The notes: generated from the letters alone by a model not told the origin. A DNA stretch of 64,000 nt from Closterium sp. NIES-65 (GCA_948144175.1 CANXME010002151.1:186001-250000), one strand, 5' to 3'. Shown: positions 50,951 through 62,133, counted from the first letter of the stretch. Program-made: numbers and translations.

Positions 50951-52016
50951 GAGCGTTAGCAACAATTCGACAAACAACACCGGCAGAAGCAGAGACAACA
51001 CCCGCAGAAGCAGAGACAACACCGGCAGAAGCAGAGACAACACCGGAAGAAGCAGAGACAACACCAATCACTGGTCCCTCGACATCACCAATTCCCACCG
51101 ACGATTTTCCACCGACTCCAGCCCAGCAGCTGACCCCCACTCCACGCGAAGTCCACAGAAGTGCCAACATTTCCACGAGTTTTTACTCCAACTCCGATCT
51201 GTACAGAAGATCACCTAGACATCGGGCTGACGAATCGTTATGGCATCAAAGGTTAGGGCATCCTAGCAACACAACACTGAACAACACGATAAGAGCAGGA
51301 GTGCTCGACAAAGACTCACTACTTCTTCCCGACGGCAGAGAACTTCAACGAGTCCGCGGAACATGCTTTACCTGCTCTGAAGCCGACTTACCCCACCAGC
51401 CGTTCATCTCTCACCACAACCCAAGCGCACCCGCATACGCACCACTGGAGAAAGTCTACAGCGACATACTATACGCCCGTGAAAGTGGACAGGGAGCGTA
51501 CAACTAAGTCATCACCTTCATCGACGCCGCCACCAGATACGTCGGGCATCTTAACCTTCCGAGTCGCGACATGGCCTTTGAAGCCTTCGTCGCATGGCTT
51601 CCAGTAGCAAAAAGGGAATCAGGAGTAAAGCTTTTCAGCTTCAGATGGGGGAGGGGAATATCAGTCACCGAGGTTCAAGCAGTACTTGGCGGAGAGAGGC
51701 ATCAAACGACTTATCTCTCTTCCCTACGCTCATCAGCAGCAAGGCGTGGCGGAAAGAATGAATAGGACGCTTCAGAACACCATGCGCAAGCTGCTACGTG
51801 GCATGCGGCTACCCAACCACCAGTGGCCCGAGGCAATGGACCATTCTATGCTGCTGCACAATTGGCTCTCGTCATCATCGCTCCCGAACAACAGGAAAAG
51901 TGGGCAACAAAAAAATGTTACGAGTCTTTGGCTGCATGGTATAGTACCGACCACAAACTGCATGATCCGGAAGATTCTCACAACGCGCACAGTGGGGACT
52001 ACACCTAGGCATCGAA
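50947..52016 (+). pseudogene. D GAG-pre-integrase and integrase N-part
   Basis: A 21-bp repeat stretch stands where protease would be expected, and no D(S/T)GA motif was found. The GAG-pre-integrase reads DESLWHQRLGHPSNTTLNNT...CFTC. The integrase starts LEKVYSDILY. A stop at about 51507 and a frameshift near 51650 precede AERGIKRLISLPYAHQQQGV and AERMNRTLQNTM. The sequence is cut by S3 at 52017. Confidence 0.83.
50977..51060 (+). repeat. Four 21-bp coding repeats (PAEAETT)
   Basis: Units ACACCGGCAGAAGCAGAGAC(A) are repeated four times with few changes, in frame, just after the D gag stop. Confidence 0.85.
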
Positions 52017-52146
52017 TGTCAAACTTGTATGCTGCATGTTGTCTAGGTTGTAGTGGGGTAGCCCATATGGGGTAAAACCCAATTTAGGGTTAGTACTTGT
52101 ACCCATCCTGCTGCTAGTTCACTCATTCTCGTTCATGATTCTGACA
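52017..52146 (+). repeat. 5' LTR of S3 (130 bp)
   Basis: It begins TGTCAAACTTGTATG and ends GATTCTGACA. The primer site follows directly and target copy TCGAA precedes it. Confidence 0.94.
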
Positions 52147-52229
52147 TGGTATCAGAGCAGGTCCTGACCTAGGACCGTTTTTTAGGGCCCACCGAATCGT
52201 TTCCTACCCGTAGCGCCCTGCCGTATTCG

Positions 52230-52990
52230 ACGCGCTCCCCCACCAATCGCGTTAACCTGCCCGCGCGCCGCCTTGCTGGCTGCCGCTTTGCCTTGCCCTG
52301 GCTTACGTTGCGCTGCCTAGCGCGCGCTCTGTCCTGCCCTGCGTTGCGCCGCCCCGCGCACGCCCTGCCCTGCGTCGCGCTGCCCGCGCACGCCCTGCCT
52401 TGCCCCGCGTCGCGCCGCCCTGCGCACGCCCTGCCCTGCGTCGCGCTGCCTGCGCACGCCCTGCCCTGCCCCCTATCGCGCTGCACCGCGAACGCCCTGC
52501 CCTGCCCCGCGTCGCGCTGCCTCGTGCACGCCCTGCCATGCCCCTGTCGCGTTGCCCGTGCAGCCCGCACGTTGCCCGTGCAGCTCGCGCGTCACCCTGC
52601 AGCCCGCGCGCCGCCCCTGCTGCCCAGCGCGCCACGCTGCCCAGTGCGCCAGCGCGCCCTTCTGCCCACCGCGCTAGCGCGCCCTGCTGCCAGACGCGCC
52701 AGCGCGCCCCGCAGCCCAGTGCGCCAGCGCGCCCCGCTGCCCAGCGCGCCAGCACGCCCCGCTGCCCAGTGCGCCAGCGCGCCCCGCTGCCCAGCGCGCC
52801 AGCGCGCCCCGCTGCCCAGTGCGCCCGCGCGCCCTGCTGCCCAGCGCCCAGCGCGCCCTAGCTGCCTGCCTGCCCACGCGCCGCCCTCTGCAGCCCGCGC
52901 GCCGCCCTGCTGGCTGCGCGCCGACCCTGCTTGCAGCACGCCGCCCTACTATGGCCGCGCGCTGCTCTTCCCTGACCGTGCGCCTCCTCG
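52230..52990 (+). repeat. G+C-rich tandem repeats in the S3 leader
   Basis: Irregular units such as GCCCTGCCCTGCGTCGCGCT occur (52330-52530), then about six 25-bp units (GCGCGCCCCGCTGCCCAG, 52700-52850). They occupy the place where S1 has its gag UBN2 domain. Long Ala/Arg/Pro frames on both strands come from composition. Confidence 0.75.
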
Positions 52991-53068
52991 ACCGACCCTA
53001 GTACCTCCTCGCCGCACTGCCTTCCCTCCATGCTGCCCTACTGGTCGCACGCCTCCTTGCTTGCCCGC

Positions 53069-53399
53069 TATGACTTCTCTTCGTAGTAGCGATAGGAGTG
53101 GTGACGGCGGTGGTGGCATCAGTGAGAGTGGTGGAGGCCGTAGTAGCAGTCTCTGTAGATGGCCTAGTGCAGCTGCAGCGGCATCCGCACGAGACCCTTA
53201 CGCCCCAGCAGCTTCGTGAGTGGTACGCTCAGAGTGGGGGGTCTCAGAGTAGTGCTCGCTGCCCGTACGTCATTCGCACAGGTGATTGGGCTGGTCAAAC
53301 ATGCGGGACACCTGGCCACACACAGTCCCGCTGCTTCTCCTGTCTGAGCAACGCCTGGCGTGCAGAGTTTGGGGACACGACTGAGCTCCTCCGCTAGCT
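53069..53399 (+). pseudogene. S3 gag remnant with zinc-finger end
   Basis: A short frame MTSLRSSDRSGDGGGGISES ends near 53219. The next frame gives LTPQQLREWYAQSGG, CPYVIRTGDWAGQTCG, HTQSRCFSCLSNAWR. The last part corresponds to the zinc-finger region of S1 gag. The upstream UBN2 domain is absent, so S3 lacks a complete capsid gene. Confidence 0.75.
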
Positions 53400-53403
53400 A
53401 GAG

Positions 53404-56400
53404 TTGCTTAGACAGAGGGTGGATATCGTTTCTCTTTACTATGACGCTATCCTCACTGCCATGTATGCTTTGACTATTAGTACCCAGAGTGACTGTTACC
53501 TGTGTGTACCGCCTGACCTTGGTATAGAGGCTGCTACTCTAGGTGCTGGTGAGTCTGCTCTAGGTGCTGGTGAGTCTGTTCCAGGTACTGGTGAGTCTTC
53601 TCTCTCTGGTACTACGCCTGCAGAGGCCTTGCACACCTTCACGCTTGACTCAGGTGCTTCCCGCGGTTTCTTTCGCGACAGTACCACAGTCACACCACTC
53701 CCTGTACCTGTTGCTGTCAGACTAGTTGACTCCTCTAGGGTCCTAGTTCTTGCCCGTTCGTCCACTGTTCTCCCGTGTCCGGCGGTTCCGTCTGTCTCAC
53801 TGTGAGGTCTTCACCTCCCCTCGTTCTCTACAAACTTGGTGAGCACCGTCGTCCTTCAGGATGAATGGGTTGATACCTCCACCCCTGTCGGACAGCGTGC
53901 TCTCGGACTGGCCATCACCTGTCCCCATTCACCCGTCGGCCAGGGTCGAGTCTGTACACACTGACTACTGAGCCTCCCCAAGTAGCTGCGTCTGCGTCTG
54001 CGTCAAGTCAGCTAGCGGCCTCCTGCTTGTGTCGCGCCCTGTCGCACCAGACGCTCCTTTGGCACCACCGCCTTGGTCACCCCTCAGTGCCTCGCCTCCA
54101 TGACATGCACTCCTGTCGCCTCAGCACTCCTTGTCTTTGGTCTTCCCAGGTCTCTGCCTCCCCTCCCACCCTCGTCTCCCCCTCCATGACTTCCCTGTCT
54201 CGAGGGGCGGCAGCGCGCCGCTCCTCAGTCCTCCTCGTTTCACCTGACGACTGCTCCCCTGCAGACTCTCCACATGGACGTGTGGGACCCAGCCAGCGTT
54301 GGTGGACAGGGCCGTGAGTGCTACTTTCTGCTGGTTGTTGACGACTACTCACGTTACGCCACGGTCTTCCCCTTGCGCAGCAAAGGAGAGGTCCCTGATG
54401 TTTTGATCCCTTGGATCCGCGCTGTTCGTCTCCAGCTCCGCGAGCGGCTCGACACGGACCTTCCCGTCTTGTGTTTACTGTACACTCTGACAGAGGTGGT
54501 AAGTTGTCCTCCGACCTCTTGCGGGACTTTTGTCGTGGGGAGGGCATTCTCCAGTCGTTCACGCTTCCGGCCTCTCCGCAGCAAAATGGGGTTGCTGAGC
54601 ACCGCATTGGCTTAGTCATGGAGGTCGCTCGTACCTCTATGATTCATGCGGCTGCCCCCCATTTTTGTGGCCGTTTGCGGTCCGGTACGCTGCGCATCAG
54701 CTCAACCTCTTGCCCTGTGTCTCCTTGCCGGAGACCTCGCCTGTACTGCGTCGGACGGGGAAGGTTGGCGATGCGTCGGTGTTCCGGGTCTGGGGCTCTC
54801 GTGCCTTTGTCCGCGATACTTCCGTGGACAAGCTCTCATGCGCAATTCCCTGCGTCTTCCTTGGCTTTCCCCTTGACGCGTCTGGCTGGCAGTTTTACCA
54901 CCCCACCTCACGCCGCGTCCTTCCTTCTCAGGACGTCATATTTGACGACTCGGTTCTGTTTTACCGTCTCTTCCCCTACCGCACTGCCCCTCTCCCCACA
55001 CCGCCGATATTCCTCGCACCAGGTCCTCCTCTGGTAGACCCCCTCCCCCCTCAGGGTCCTGCTCCCTCAGGTGTGTCTCAGGTAGACCCTGTCGAGCCTG
55101 TTGAGGTCGCTGTAGACTTTGGTGCTGCTGGGGTGGGTGCTACTAGGGGTGCTGCGTTTGGGGGGGCTGAGCCTGAGTGTGCGGAGCCGGGGGGTGGGGA
55201 GCCTGAGCATGCAGAGCCTGGGGGTGCTGAGCCCGGGGTTACTGAGTCTAAGGGTGCGGAGCCCGGGGGTGCTGAGCTCGGGGGTGCTGAGCTTGGAGGT
55301 GCTAAGCCTGTGCGTGCTCAGCTTGGAGGTCCTTTGTCTGCTGGAGGTTCTCCGGGTGACTCATCACAGCTGGAGTCTCTCTCTCTCCACCGCAGCTACG
55401 CGAGTGGTTTGCTCGGTGCTGGAGCCTTTGGAGTGGCGCTACTGGAGCTGGGGGGCCTGGAGCTGAAGGCACTGCAGCTGCTGGTCCTGGAGGTATTGGA
55501 GTTGCAGGCCCTGGAGGTACCGGAGGTGCTGGAGCTGTTGGTCACGGAGGTGCTGGAGGTTCTCCGGGTGCCTTGTCATGGCGTGAGCCTCTCTCTCCAC
55601 CGTAGCTTCTCGATTGGTTTGCTCGGCGCTAGAGTCTTCAGAGTGGTGCTGCTGGAGCTGGGGGGCCTAGAGCTAGAGGCACTGGACCTGCTGGTCTTGG
55701 AGGTCCTGGAGGTGCTAGAGCTGCTGGTCCTGGAGGTGCTCGTACAGGAGGTACTGGAGCTGCTGGAGCCGGTGGTACTGCAGGAGCTGGACCTGGAGCT
55801 GCTGGAGGTGCCGGAGCCGCTGGTCCCGGGGGTGCTCGTACTGGAGGTACTGGAGCTGCTGGAGCTGGAGGTGCTGCAGGAGCTGGAGCTGGAGCTGCTG
55901 AAGGTGCTGGAGCCGCTGAAACTGGAGGTGCTCGTACTGGAGGTACTGGAGCTGCTGGAGCTGGAGGTGCTGCAGGAGCAGGAGCAGGAGCTGGAGCTGC
56001 TGAAGGTGCTGGAGCCGCTGAACCTGGAGGTGCTCGTATTGGAGGTACTGGAGCTGCTAGAGCTAGAGGTGCTGCAGGAGCTGGAGCTGCTGGAGCTAGA
56101 GCTGCTGGAGGTACTGGAGGTGCTGGAGCTGGTAGTGCTGCAGGCGTTGAATCTGGGGACGCTGGCCTTGAGGGTGCTGGAGCTGTCAGTGCTGGTTCTG
56201 GAGGCGTTGTGCGACCACGACCATACTTCGTTCTACTGCTTCAGTAGGTTCTTGGTCTCCCACCTTCCACTAGCCCTACTCCTCCCTTCTTGTGTCCACC
56301 GCCTGACCAATCGTAGTCACAGTTACAGCCAGCCGCCCCACTGCCTACTCCTCCTTACACTGAGCAGACTGGAGGACTTAAAGAGCGTCGTGAGCCTCCG

Positions 56401-56467
56401 TCTCGTCCCGCGTCGCCTGAGTCTCACTTACTTTGTGCTGCAAGCCCTACTCTCACACGTCTGCTAG
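53404..56467 (+). pseudogene. S3 protease, GAG-pre-integrase, integrase and repeat linker
   Basis: The protease motif HTFTLDSGASRGFF is intact near 53638-53680, but the frame stops near 53803. The GAG-pre-integrase LLWHHRLGHPSVPRL lies near 54055. The integrase has LHMDVWDPAS, VHSDRGGKLSS and QQNGVAEHRIGL, with frameshifts near 54470 and 54660. The C-terminal part GWQFYHPTSRRVLPSQ leads into GAEPG repeats (55130-55340) and a long Gly/Ala/Val/Leu repeat (55430-56200) whose 600-codon openness is partly compositional. Confidence 0.83.
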
Positions 56468-58315
56468 CCACTGTTCTTACTGAACCTTTCTTTGAGTCCA
56501 CTGTTGCGTCTGCCCTTGTTGCTAAGCTTGTTGACTTTGCTGCTGCCTGTCGCCTCGACTACGCCGCTAGTCTTGTTGCTCAGTCTGAGTCTGTCTGTCC
56601 TCCATCCGTTGAGGGTGAGTGTGTTCTTGGCACGGACGTCCTTGAGGACAGGCAGGAGGACTTTGAGTGTTTTGCAGCTGCTGTACCTCATCTCGTGTCC
56701 ATCCTGATTGCACCTGAGGGAGACCCAGATGCACCAGATACCGCGACCCCATGCTCTTACGTAGAGGCAATAGAGGGTCCCTACTCCTCTCAGTGGCAGT
56801 CAGCCATGGATGCAGAGACGGCATCCTAGAAGTCCACAGTCACGTACGTCAACAACGTTCCCCCACCTGGGGCGAACATCGTCAGTGGCATGTGGATTTT
56901 TAGAGTGAAGCGACCGCAGGGTTCTCCGCCGGTTTCACCTGTCTTCAAGGCGCGTTACGTTGCATGAGGCTTCAGTTAGCAACAGGAGTTGACTTCTTCC
57001 AGACCTTCTCTCCTACCCCGACGATGACCACTCTTCGGGTTCTGCTGCACGTCGCCGCTCAGCGTGACTACGAGCTTCACTCTCTTCACTTCAGCACAGC
57101 TTTCTTACAGGGCAGCCTGCACGAGGAGATCTGGCTGCGCCGCCCACCTGGCTTCACTTGGTTGTTTCCTGCAGGTACCCAGTGGAGCCTCAGGCGGCCA
57201 GTCTACGGTCTCCGCCAGGCGCCTCGCGAGTGGCACAACACACTGAGGATGACGCTTGCGGCTCTTGGGTTTGCTTCTTTGATTACTGAGCCATCGCTCT
57301 TTCTGCGCACCAGCACTTCGCTGCCGCCGTTCTACATCTTCGTGTACGTCGACGACTTGGTCTTTGCCACTGCTGAAACTAAGGGACTCGCCAACGTAAA
57401 GTCAGAGCTGCAGAAGGGATACGTGTGCATAGAGCTGGGTGAGCTGCGCAGCTATCTTGCTTGCAGATCACCCGGGACAGAGCACGGCACGCCATTACCC
57501 TGACTCAGTCACACATGGTGCAGCACGTCCTTTAGCGCTTCCGCTTCACGTGCTCCTCGCCACAGTCCACTCCTCTGCCTACCGGTCACTTGCTCTCAGC
57601 TCTGCCTTCGTATGAGTCCGTAGAGCCGAGTGGCCTGTATCAAGAGCTTGTGGGCTGCCTCATGTACTTGATGAGCTGCACTCGACCTGACCTTGCTTAC
57701 CCTCTTAGCATCCTCGTTCGCTACGTTGCGCCCGGGAGGCACTGACCAGAGCACTGGGAGGGCGCTAAGAGAGTGTTGCGCTACTTGTGCAGTATGTCAG
57801 GCATGGGGCTTGTGCTTGGAGGACGGGGTCGAGTTGTCCTCACGGGACACGCAGACGCTTCTTGGGTTGACGAATTGGCTACGCGGCGGTCGTCACAGGG
57901 TTACACCTTCAGCCTTGGCTCCGGCTCGGTTTCGTGGCGGTCTTCCCGCTCGTCATCTGTGCTCAGTTCCAGTTGTGAGGCTGAGATCTATGCAGGGGCC
58001 ATGGCTGCACAGGAGTTTTACTTTCTCACCTACCTGCTGACTGTCTTGGCCGAGCCACCTTGTTCTCCTCTAGTTCTGTACGTCGACAACAAGGCCATGA
58101 TTTCCTTGTGTCAGGAGTACAGACTGGAGCATAGGACGAAGCACATCGCTCTGCGTTACTTCCTTTCTCGAGAGTTGCAGCAGCGTGGACAGCTTCGTCT
58201 TGCTTACGTGGCCTCCCGAGCCAACACTGCAGATATCTTCACCAAGGCACTTCAGCATTGTGATCATCGGCGTTTCTGTACTGTTCTAGGCCTTGTGCCT
58301 ACTTGGCCTTACTAG
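56468..58315 (+). pseudogene. S3 reverse transcriptase and RNase H
   Basis: The pre-RT segment LVDFAAACRLDYAASLVAQS is followed by RT with several nonsense codons (near 56827, 56967 and 56976). GVDFFQTFSPTPTMTTLRVL and catalytic YVDDLVFATA (near 57344) survive. A frameshift near 57470 precedes RNase H, which is open from 57773 (HADASWVDELATRRSSQGYT) to KALQHCDHRRFC and a stop at 58315. Inactive copia pol. Confidence 0.87.
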
Positions 58316-58555
58316 CTAACTTCTTGACTCTGCTTGTACTGTGATCTATATGCTTATACCTGCATGCTTACACTTGCTAGGTTTTGATCACTGTACTGCT
58401 TGTTCTACTTTATATAACTCTGCATGTGAACTGGCCTTGTGGCCATTTGCTTGTGCTCAAAGTGTGTGGTGACTTAGTGATCCACCTTGATCTTGCTTTG
58501 CTTTTCTTAACTGGTCTTGTGACCTCTTCCTCTCCCCAATTTGCCTATGGGGGTG

Positions 58556-58685
58556 TGTCAAACTTATATGCTGCACGTTGTGTAGGCTGTAGTGGGGTAG
58601 CCCATATGGGGTACAACCCAATTTAGGGTTAGTACTTGCACCCATCCTCCTGCTAGTTCACTCATTCTCGTTCATCATTCTAACA
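58556..58685 (+). repeat. 3' LTR of S3 (130 bp)
   Basis: It begins TGTCAAACTTATATG and ends CATTCTAACA. It is followed by target copy TCGAA (58686-58690). Confidence 0.94.
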
Positions 58686-58690
58686 TCGAA

Positions 58691-59958
58691 AAGCATTACA
58701 ACGAGTGGAAAATCTTCGAGGTCCACTCAAAGGAAACCGTAGCAGCACTTGACGTCATCTTCTACGAGCGACTCACCCTTCAAACGTACCTGGACAACCT
58801 GGCAGCAGAACGAGACCCCACGGGAGGATTTCGAGGTGACCGAGCCTTTGCTTTGGTAGCAGATGAGGCTGAATGGGACGAACAAAACGTGGATGGAGCA
58901 TCCGAGGAAGCCGGACCTCTTCCTTACTATTCGGTACCTTTTCCGATGGACGACGACAACGCTCGCGAAAGCATCAACGCTGAAGTCTACTATCACTTCG
59001 CCAACAACGGGTACATTACACCTCAGCCGGTCAACACAAACGATTCAGAACGCATAGGCCCCAACTTCTTACCTGATCCAGAAGCGGGAGACAAAGCAGT
59101 CTATCCCGAGGACCCAAATCTCCCTCGCTACACACAGAGTGGACAGTGTGAAGAAATGAGGAATGGTGAGGAGCCATAGCTAGGGTTTAGCTAGCTAGTC
59201 AAGAGAGAAATGAACAAAGGAGGGGTTTCACTAGCAGCAGTTGGGATACATATAGCAAACCCCAACTGGGTTGTACTCGCTATAGAGCACCCCACTACAA
59301 ACTAGATAATAACATTCTGACAGACAGCAAATAGTTGGACGCGTCACCGCCGTCCACGGAGCTTTGCCACCGAAGGAGCCTGCCACAGTTCAGCAGGCTC
59401 TGGGGGGGGAAGAACGGCGCGAAGCCATGGACAGAGAATCAAAAGCGCTAGAAGAATGCAACACATGGAAGTTAGTATCCATTGAAGTGGCACGCAACAA
59501 CACCATACTCACAGGAAAATGAGTCTTCCGTGTGAAGACGAAAGCAGACGGAACGATTGACAAGTTCAAAGCACGATGGGTCGTGCGCGGCTTCGACCAA
59601 GATACGGACTAGACTTCACCGAGACCTTTGCGCCGGTCAGCCGACACACCTCCCTACGGATCCTCCTCGCGATAGTCGCTATGAAGCGGAAAAAGCTTCG
59701 TCAGATCGATGTGCCAACGCGTTCCTCTACGCTCCCGTCAACGCCGAAATCTTCCTCGAGCAACCACACAAGTCCGATACAGACCCTAATCAAGTATGTC
59801 AGTTGCTAAAGTCCCTGTACAGCATCAAACAAGCACCGAGACTGTGGCAACAGTACCTGCGCGCCCGACTAATACGCATCGGCTTCCGCCAACTGCCACC
59901 TGACATGGGAATGTACCGACTCACAAAAGCCGCCGACTACATCCTACTCATCGTCTAA
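58691..59958 (+). pseudogene. D integrase C-terminus and RT start
   Basis: It continues the D integrase frame (KHYNEWKIFEVHSKETVAAL), then an acidic linker (DPEAGDKAVYPEDPNLPRYT), interrupted at 59147 by a solo LTR. RT resumes at 59323 (EAMDRESKALEECNTWKLVS), has a TGA near 59521, a frameshift near 59607 (FKARWVVRGFDQ, then YGLDFTETFAPVSRHTSLRI) and SLYSIKQAPRLWQQYLRARL. It stops at 59956, and VDELLHIGSTDS past the stop is the last recognisable part before S4. Confidence 0.83.
59147..59322. repeat. Solo LTR (176 bp) inside D
   Basis: It begins TGTGAAGAAATGAGG and ends ACATTCTGACA. The target duplication GACAG is exact (59142-59146, 59323-59327). The right part is related to the N1 LTR (GGGTTGTACTC, ACCCCACT, ATTCTGACA). 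Confidence 0.9.
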
Positions 59959-59999
59959 GTAGACGAACTGCTCCACATAGGCTCCACCGACAGCATCAC

Positions 60000-60122
60000 T
60001 GTCACAAGGTAGGAAACGAGAATGGCTAGAAATAGGACAGTACAAGGTTTGTATAGGCAAAACCTAACAATACTGTACCCCATAAGGAGTGCCCCACTAC
60101 AACCTACAATATAGTTTTGACA
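60000..60122 (-). repeat. 3' LTR of S4 (123 bp)
   Basis: It begins TGTCACAAGGTAGG and ends AGTTTTGACA on the plus strand. It is alignable with the S1 LTR at 3764-3886 along its full length. Confidence 0.88.
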
Positions 60123-60394
60123 CACCCCCATAGGCAAACTGGGGGACAAGCAAGAAAGGCAAGATCAAGCTCAGGGTGGATCACGACGTCACCATGCATT
60201 TTGAGCACAAGTACAAGGCCACAAGGCCAGTTAACCTGCAGGGTTATAAATCAAGGTGAACAAGCAAGACAGTGATCTCAACCTAGCAAGGGTAAGCATG
60301 CAGGTATAAGCATATAGATCACAGTAGAAGCAAAGTCAAGAGGTGAGCAGGTGAGGCCAAGTGGCACAAGACCTAACATAGTACAAAAACGCTA

Positions 60395-61700
60395 ATGATC
60401 ACAAGGCTGAAGTGCCTTGGTAAAGATATCAGCAGTGTTGGCCCGAGTGGCCACGTAAGCAAGACGAAGCTGACCACGCTGCTGCAGCTCACGAGCAAGG
60501 AAGTAGCGCAGAGCAATGTGCTTCATTCTGTGCTCCAGTCTGTGCTCCTATCACAAGGCAAGCATGGCCTTGTTGTCGACGTACAAAACTAGAGGAGAAT
60601 GAGGCGCCTCTCCCAAGTCGGTCAGCAGGTAGGTGAGCTAGCGTAACTCCTGTGCAGCCATGGCCCTAGCGTAGATCTCAGCATCACAACTGGAGCTGAG
60701 AACAGTAGACAAGCAGGTAGACCGCCACGAAACAGAGCCGGAACCAAGGCTGAAGGTGTAACCCTGTGACGACCGCTGCGTAGCCAAGTCGTCAACCGAA
60801 GAAGCGTCTGCGTGATCACTGAGGACAATTCGAGCCCGTCCTCCAAGCACGAGCCCCATGCACTGGCCACTCGGCTCTACGGACTCATCGGAAGGCAGAG
60901 CTGAGAGCGAGTGGCGAGTTGACAGAGGAGTGGCCTGAGGCAAGGAGTACGTGAAATTGAAGCGCTGAAGGACCTGCTGCACCATGTGTGACCGAGTCAA
61001 GGCAATGGTGCGGCGTGCTTTTTCCCGAGTGATCTGCAAGCCAAGATAGCTGCGCAGCTCACCCACGTCTGTGCACGTGTGTCTCTTCTCCAGTTCCGAC
61101 TTCACGTGGGCCAGTCCAGCAGTGTCAGCAGTAGCAAAGACCAAGTCGTCGAGGTACACGAGGATGTAGAACGGCGGCGGAGTAGTGTTGGTGCGGAGAA
61201 ACAGCGACGGGTCAGCAGTGGAAGGAGCAAACCCAAGAATAGCAAGCGTAGTCCTCAGTGTGTCGTGCCACTCACGGGGCGCCTGGCGAAGACCGTAGAC
61301 TGGGCGCCAAGGGGCTCCACTGGGTACTAGGAGGAAACGACCCAGTGAAGCTAGGTGGGCGACGTAGCCAGATCTCCTCGTGCGGGCTGCCCTGTAAGAA
61401 GGCTGTGCTGAAGTCAAGAGAGTGAAGCTTTTAGTCACGCTGAGCGGCGACGTGCAACAGGACACGAAGAGTGGTCATCTTCGGGGTGGGAGAGAAGGTC
61501 TGAAAGTAGTCAACTCCCTGTCGCTGACTAAAGCCTCAAGCCACGTAACGCGTCTTGAAGACAGGCGGAGAACCTGGCGGCCGGTTCACCTTGAAAATCC
61601 ACATGTCATCGACAATGTTCGCCCAAGGTAGGGGAACATCGTCGACGTAGGTGCCTGTGGACTTCCAGGAAGCCATCTCTGCGTCCATGGCTGTCTGCCA
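60395..61700 (-). pseudogene. S4 reverse transcriptase and RNase H
   Basis: RT begins [20 protein letters not shown], with WIFKVNRPPGSPPVFKTRYV, a frameshift near 61540-61460, RPVYGLRQAPREWHDTLRTT and catalytic YLDDLVFATA (the S2 motif is YVDD). The frame then jumps from DESVEPSGQ directly to CMGLVLGG, losing about 50 codons found in S2. RNase H (SDHADASSVDDLATQRSSQG) ends in a frame broken near 60640. The final ADIFTKA segment lies near 60400-60430. Confidence 0.85.
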
Positions 61701-61776
61701 TCTTTGCGTCCCCCCCCCCTCCAATCCCACCCCTGTACCTCCCCCTCTCCCCAACACCCTACACCATTGTGAGCAG

Positions 61777-61917
61777 TGTTACAAGCGCGGTATGAAGGTA
61801 GCAGTGGTGGGAGTACCCAAGACCATTGACAATGACATTCTGCTGCTGGACCATACCTTTGGCTTCGACACCGCTGTGGAGGAGGCCCAGAGGGCGTTGC
61901 ATGCTGCCTATGTGGAG
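61777..61917 (+). CDS. PFK: ATP-dependent 6-phosphofructokinase, plant type, exon A
   Basis: The exon has 47 codons, after an acceptor GTGAGCAG and before donor GAG/GTGAGA. It encodes [20 protein letters not shown] and [28 protein letters not shown] carries the catalytic Asp region of plant ATP-PFK; pyrophosphate-dependent enzymes differ there. The enzyme phosphorylates fructose 6-phosphate to the 1,6-bisphosphate in glycolysis (cytosol or plastid). All four exons seen are phase 0 and join smoothly. Earlier exons (glycine-rich ATP loop) are not in view and would lie beyond S4; whether they survive is unknown. A copy of the exon tail follows at 62010. Confidence 0.88.
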
Positions 61918-62009
61918 GTGAGAGGGAGAAGGAATGCGGAGGGGTGGAAAAAGGGGGGACGTGGGAGGGTAGGGGGAAGAAGGGCTGCTGGAGCAGATGT
62001 TTGGGTTTA

Positions 62010-62042
62010 GCACAGAGGGCGCTGCATGCCGCCTATGTGGAG
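62010..62042 (+). repeat. Tandem partial copy of the exon A tail with donor site
   Basis: It matches 61885-61917 (CAGAGGGCGTTGCATGCTGC) with three or four changes and is again followed by GTGAG. TTTAG precedes it. Confidence 0.82.
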
Positions 62043-62133
62043 GTGAGCAAAGGAATGGGTAGGGGCATTGGCATGGGCATGGGCATGGGGTTGCTGGCAG
62101 GACATGCTACCTGTTACCACTCCTCCCCATTAG

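Larger units (their letters stand above)
52017..58685 (+). mobile_element. Full-length copia element S3
   Basis: The LTRs of 130 bp (52017-52146 and 58556-58685) differ at about nine positions by eye (7%). The target duplication TCGAA is exact (52012-52016, 58686-58690). The primer site is perfect, TGGTATCAGAGC at 52147-52158. The polypurine tract TATGGGGGTG ends just before 58556. The order is leader repeats, gag remnant, PR, IN, linker, RT, RH. It is inserted in the integrase gene of D. Multiple stops show it is inactive. Confidence 0.95.
49377..59999 (+). mobile_element. Old copia element D, split by S3 and a solo LTR
   Basis: The parts are gag 49539-50950, GAG-pre-integrase/integrase 50947-52016, integrase C-terminus and RT 58686-59958. 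The coding frame joins across S3 (GLHLGI / EKHYNEWKIFEV) when one TCGAA is counted, and across the solo LTR 59147-59322. The right end is cut inside RT by S4. No LTR of D itself is recognised: the left flank from 49377 to 49538 shows no primer site. Confidence 0.82.
60000..61700 (-). mobile_element. Copia element S4, 5' truncated, in or beside the phosphofructokinase gene
   Basis: On the minus strand RT starts at about 61700 and RNase H follows. The polypurine tract (CCTATGGGGGTG) is at 60123-60134 and the 3' LTR at 60000-60122. Nothing upstream of the RT start remains. Its truncated end joins pyrimidine-rich sequence that leads into the splice acceptor of phosphofructokinase exon 1. An internal deletion is present in the RT-RNase H connection. 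Confidence 0.88.

Noticed and set aside
52293..53219. Ala/Arg/Pro-rich 308-codon protein
   Set aside because: It is composed of leader tandem repeats of S3; both strands are open and no domain is visible except the last ~50 codons that belong to gag.
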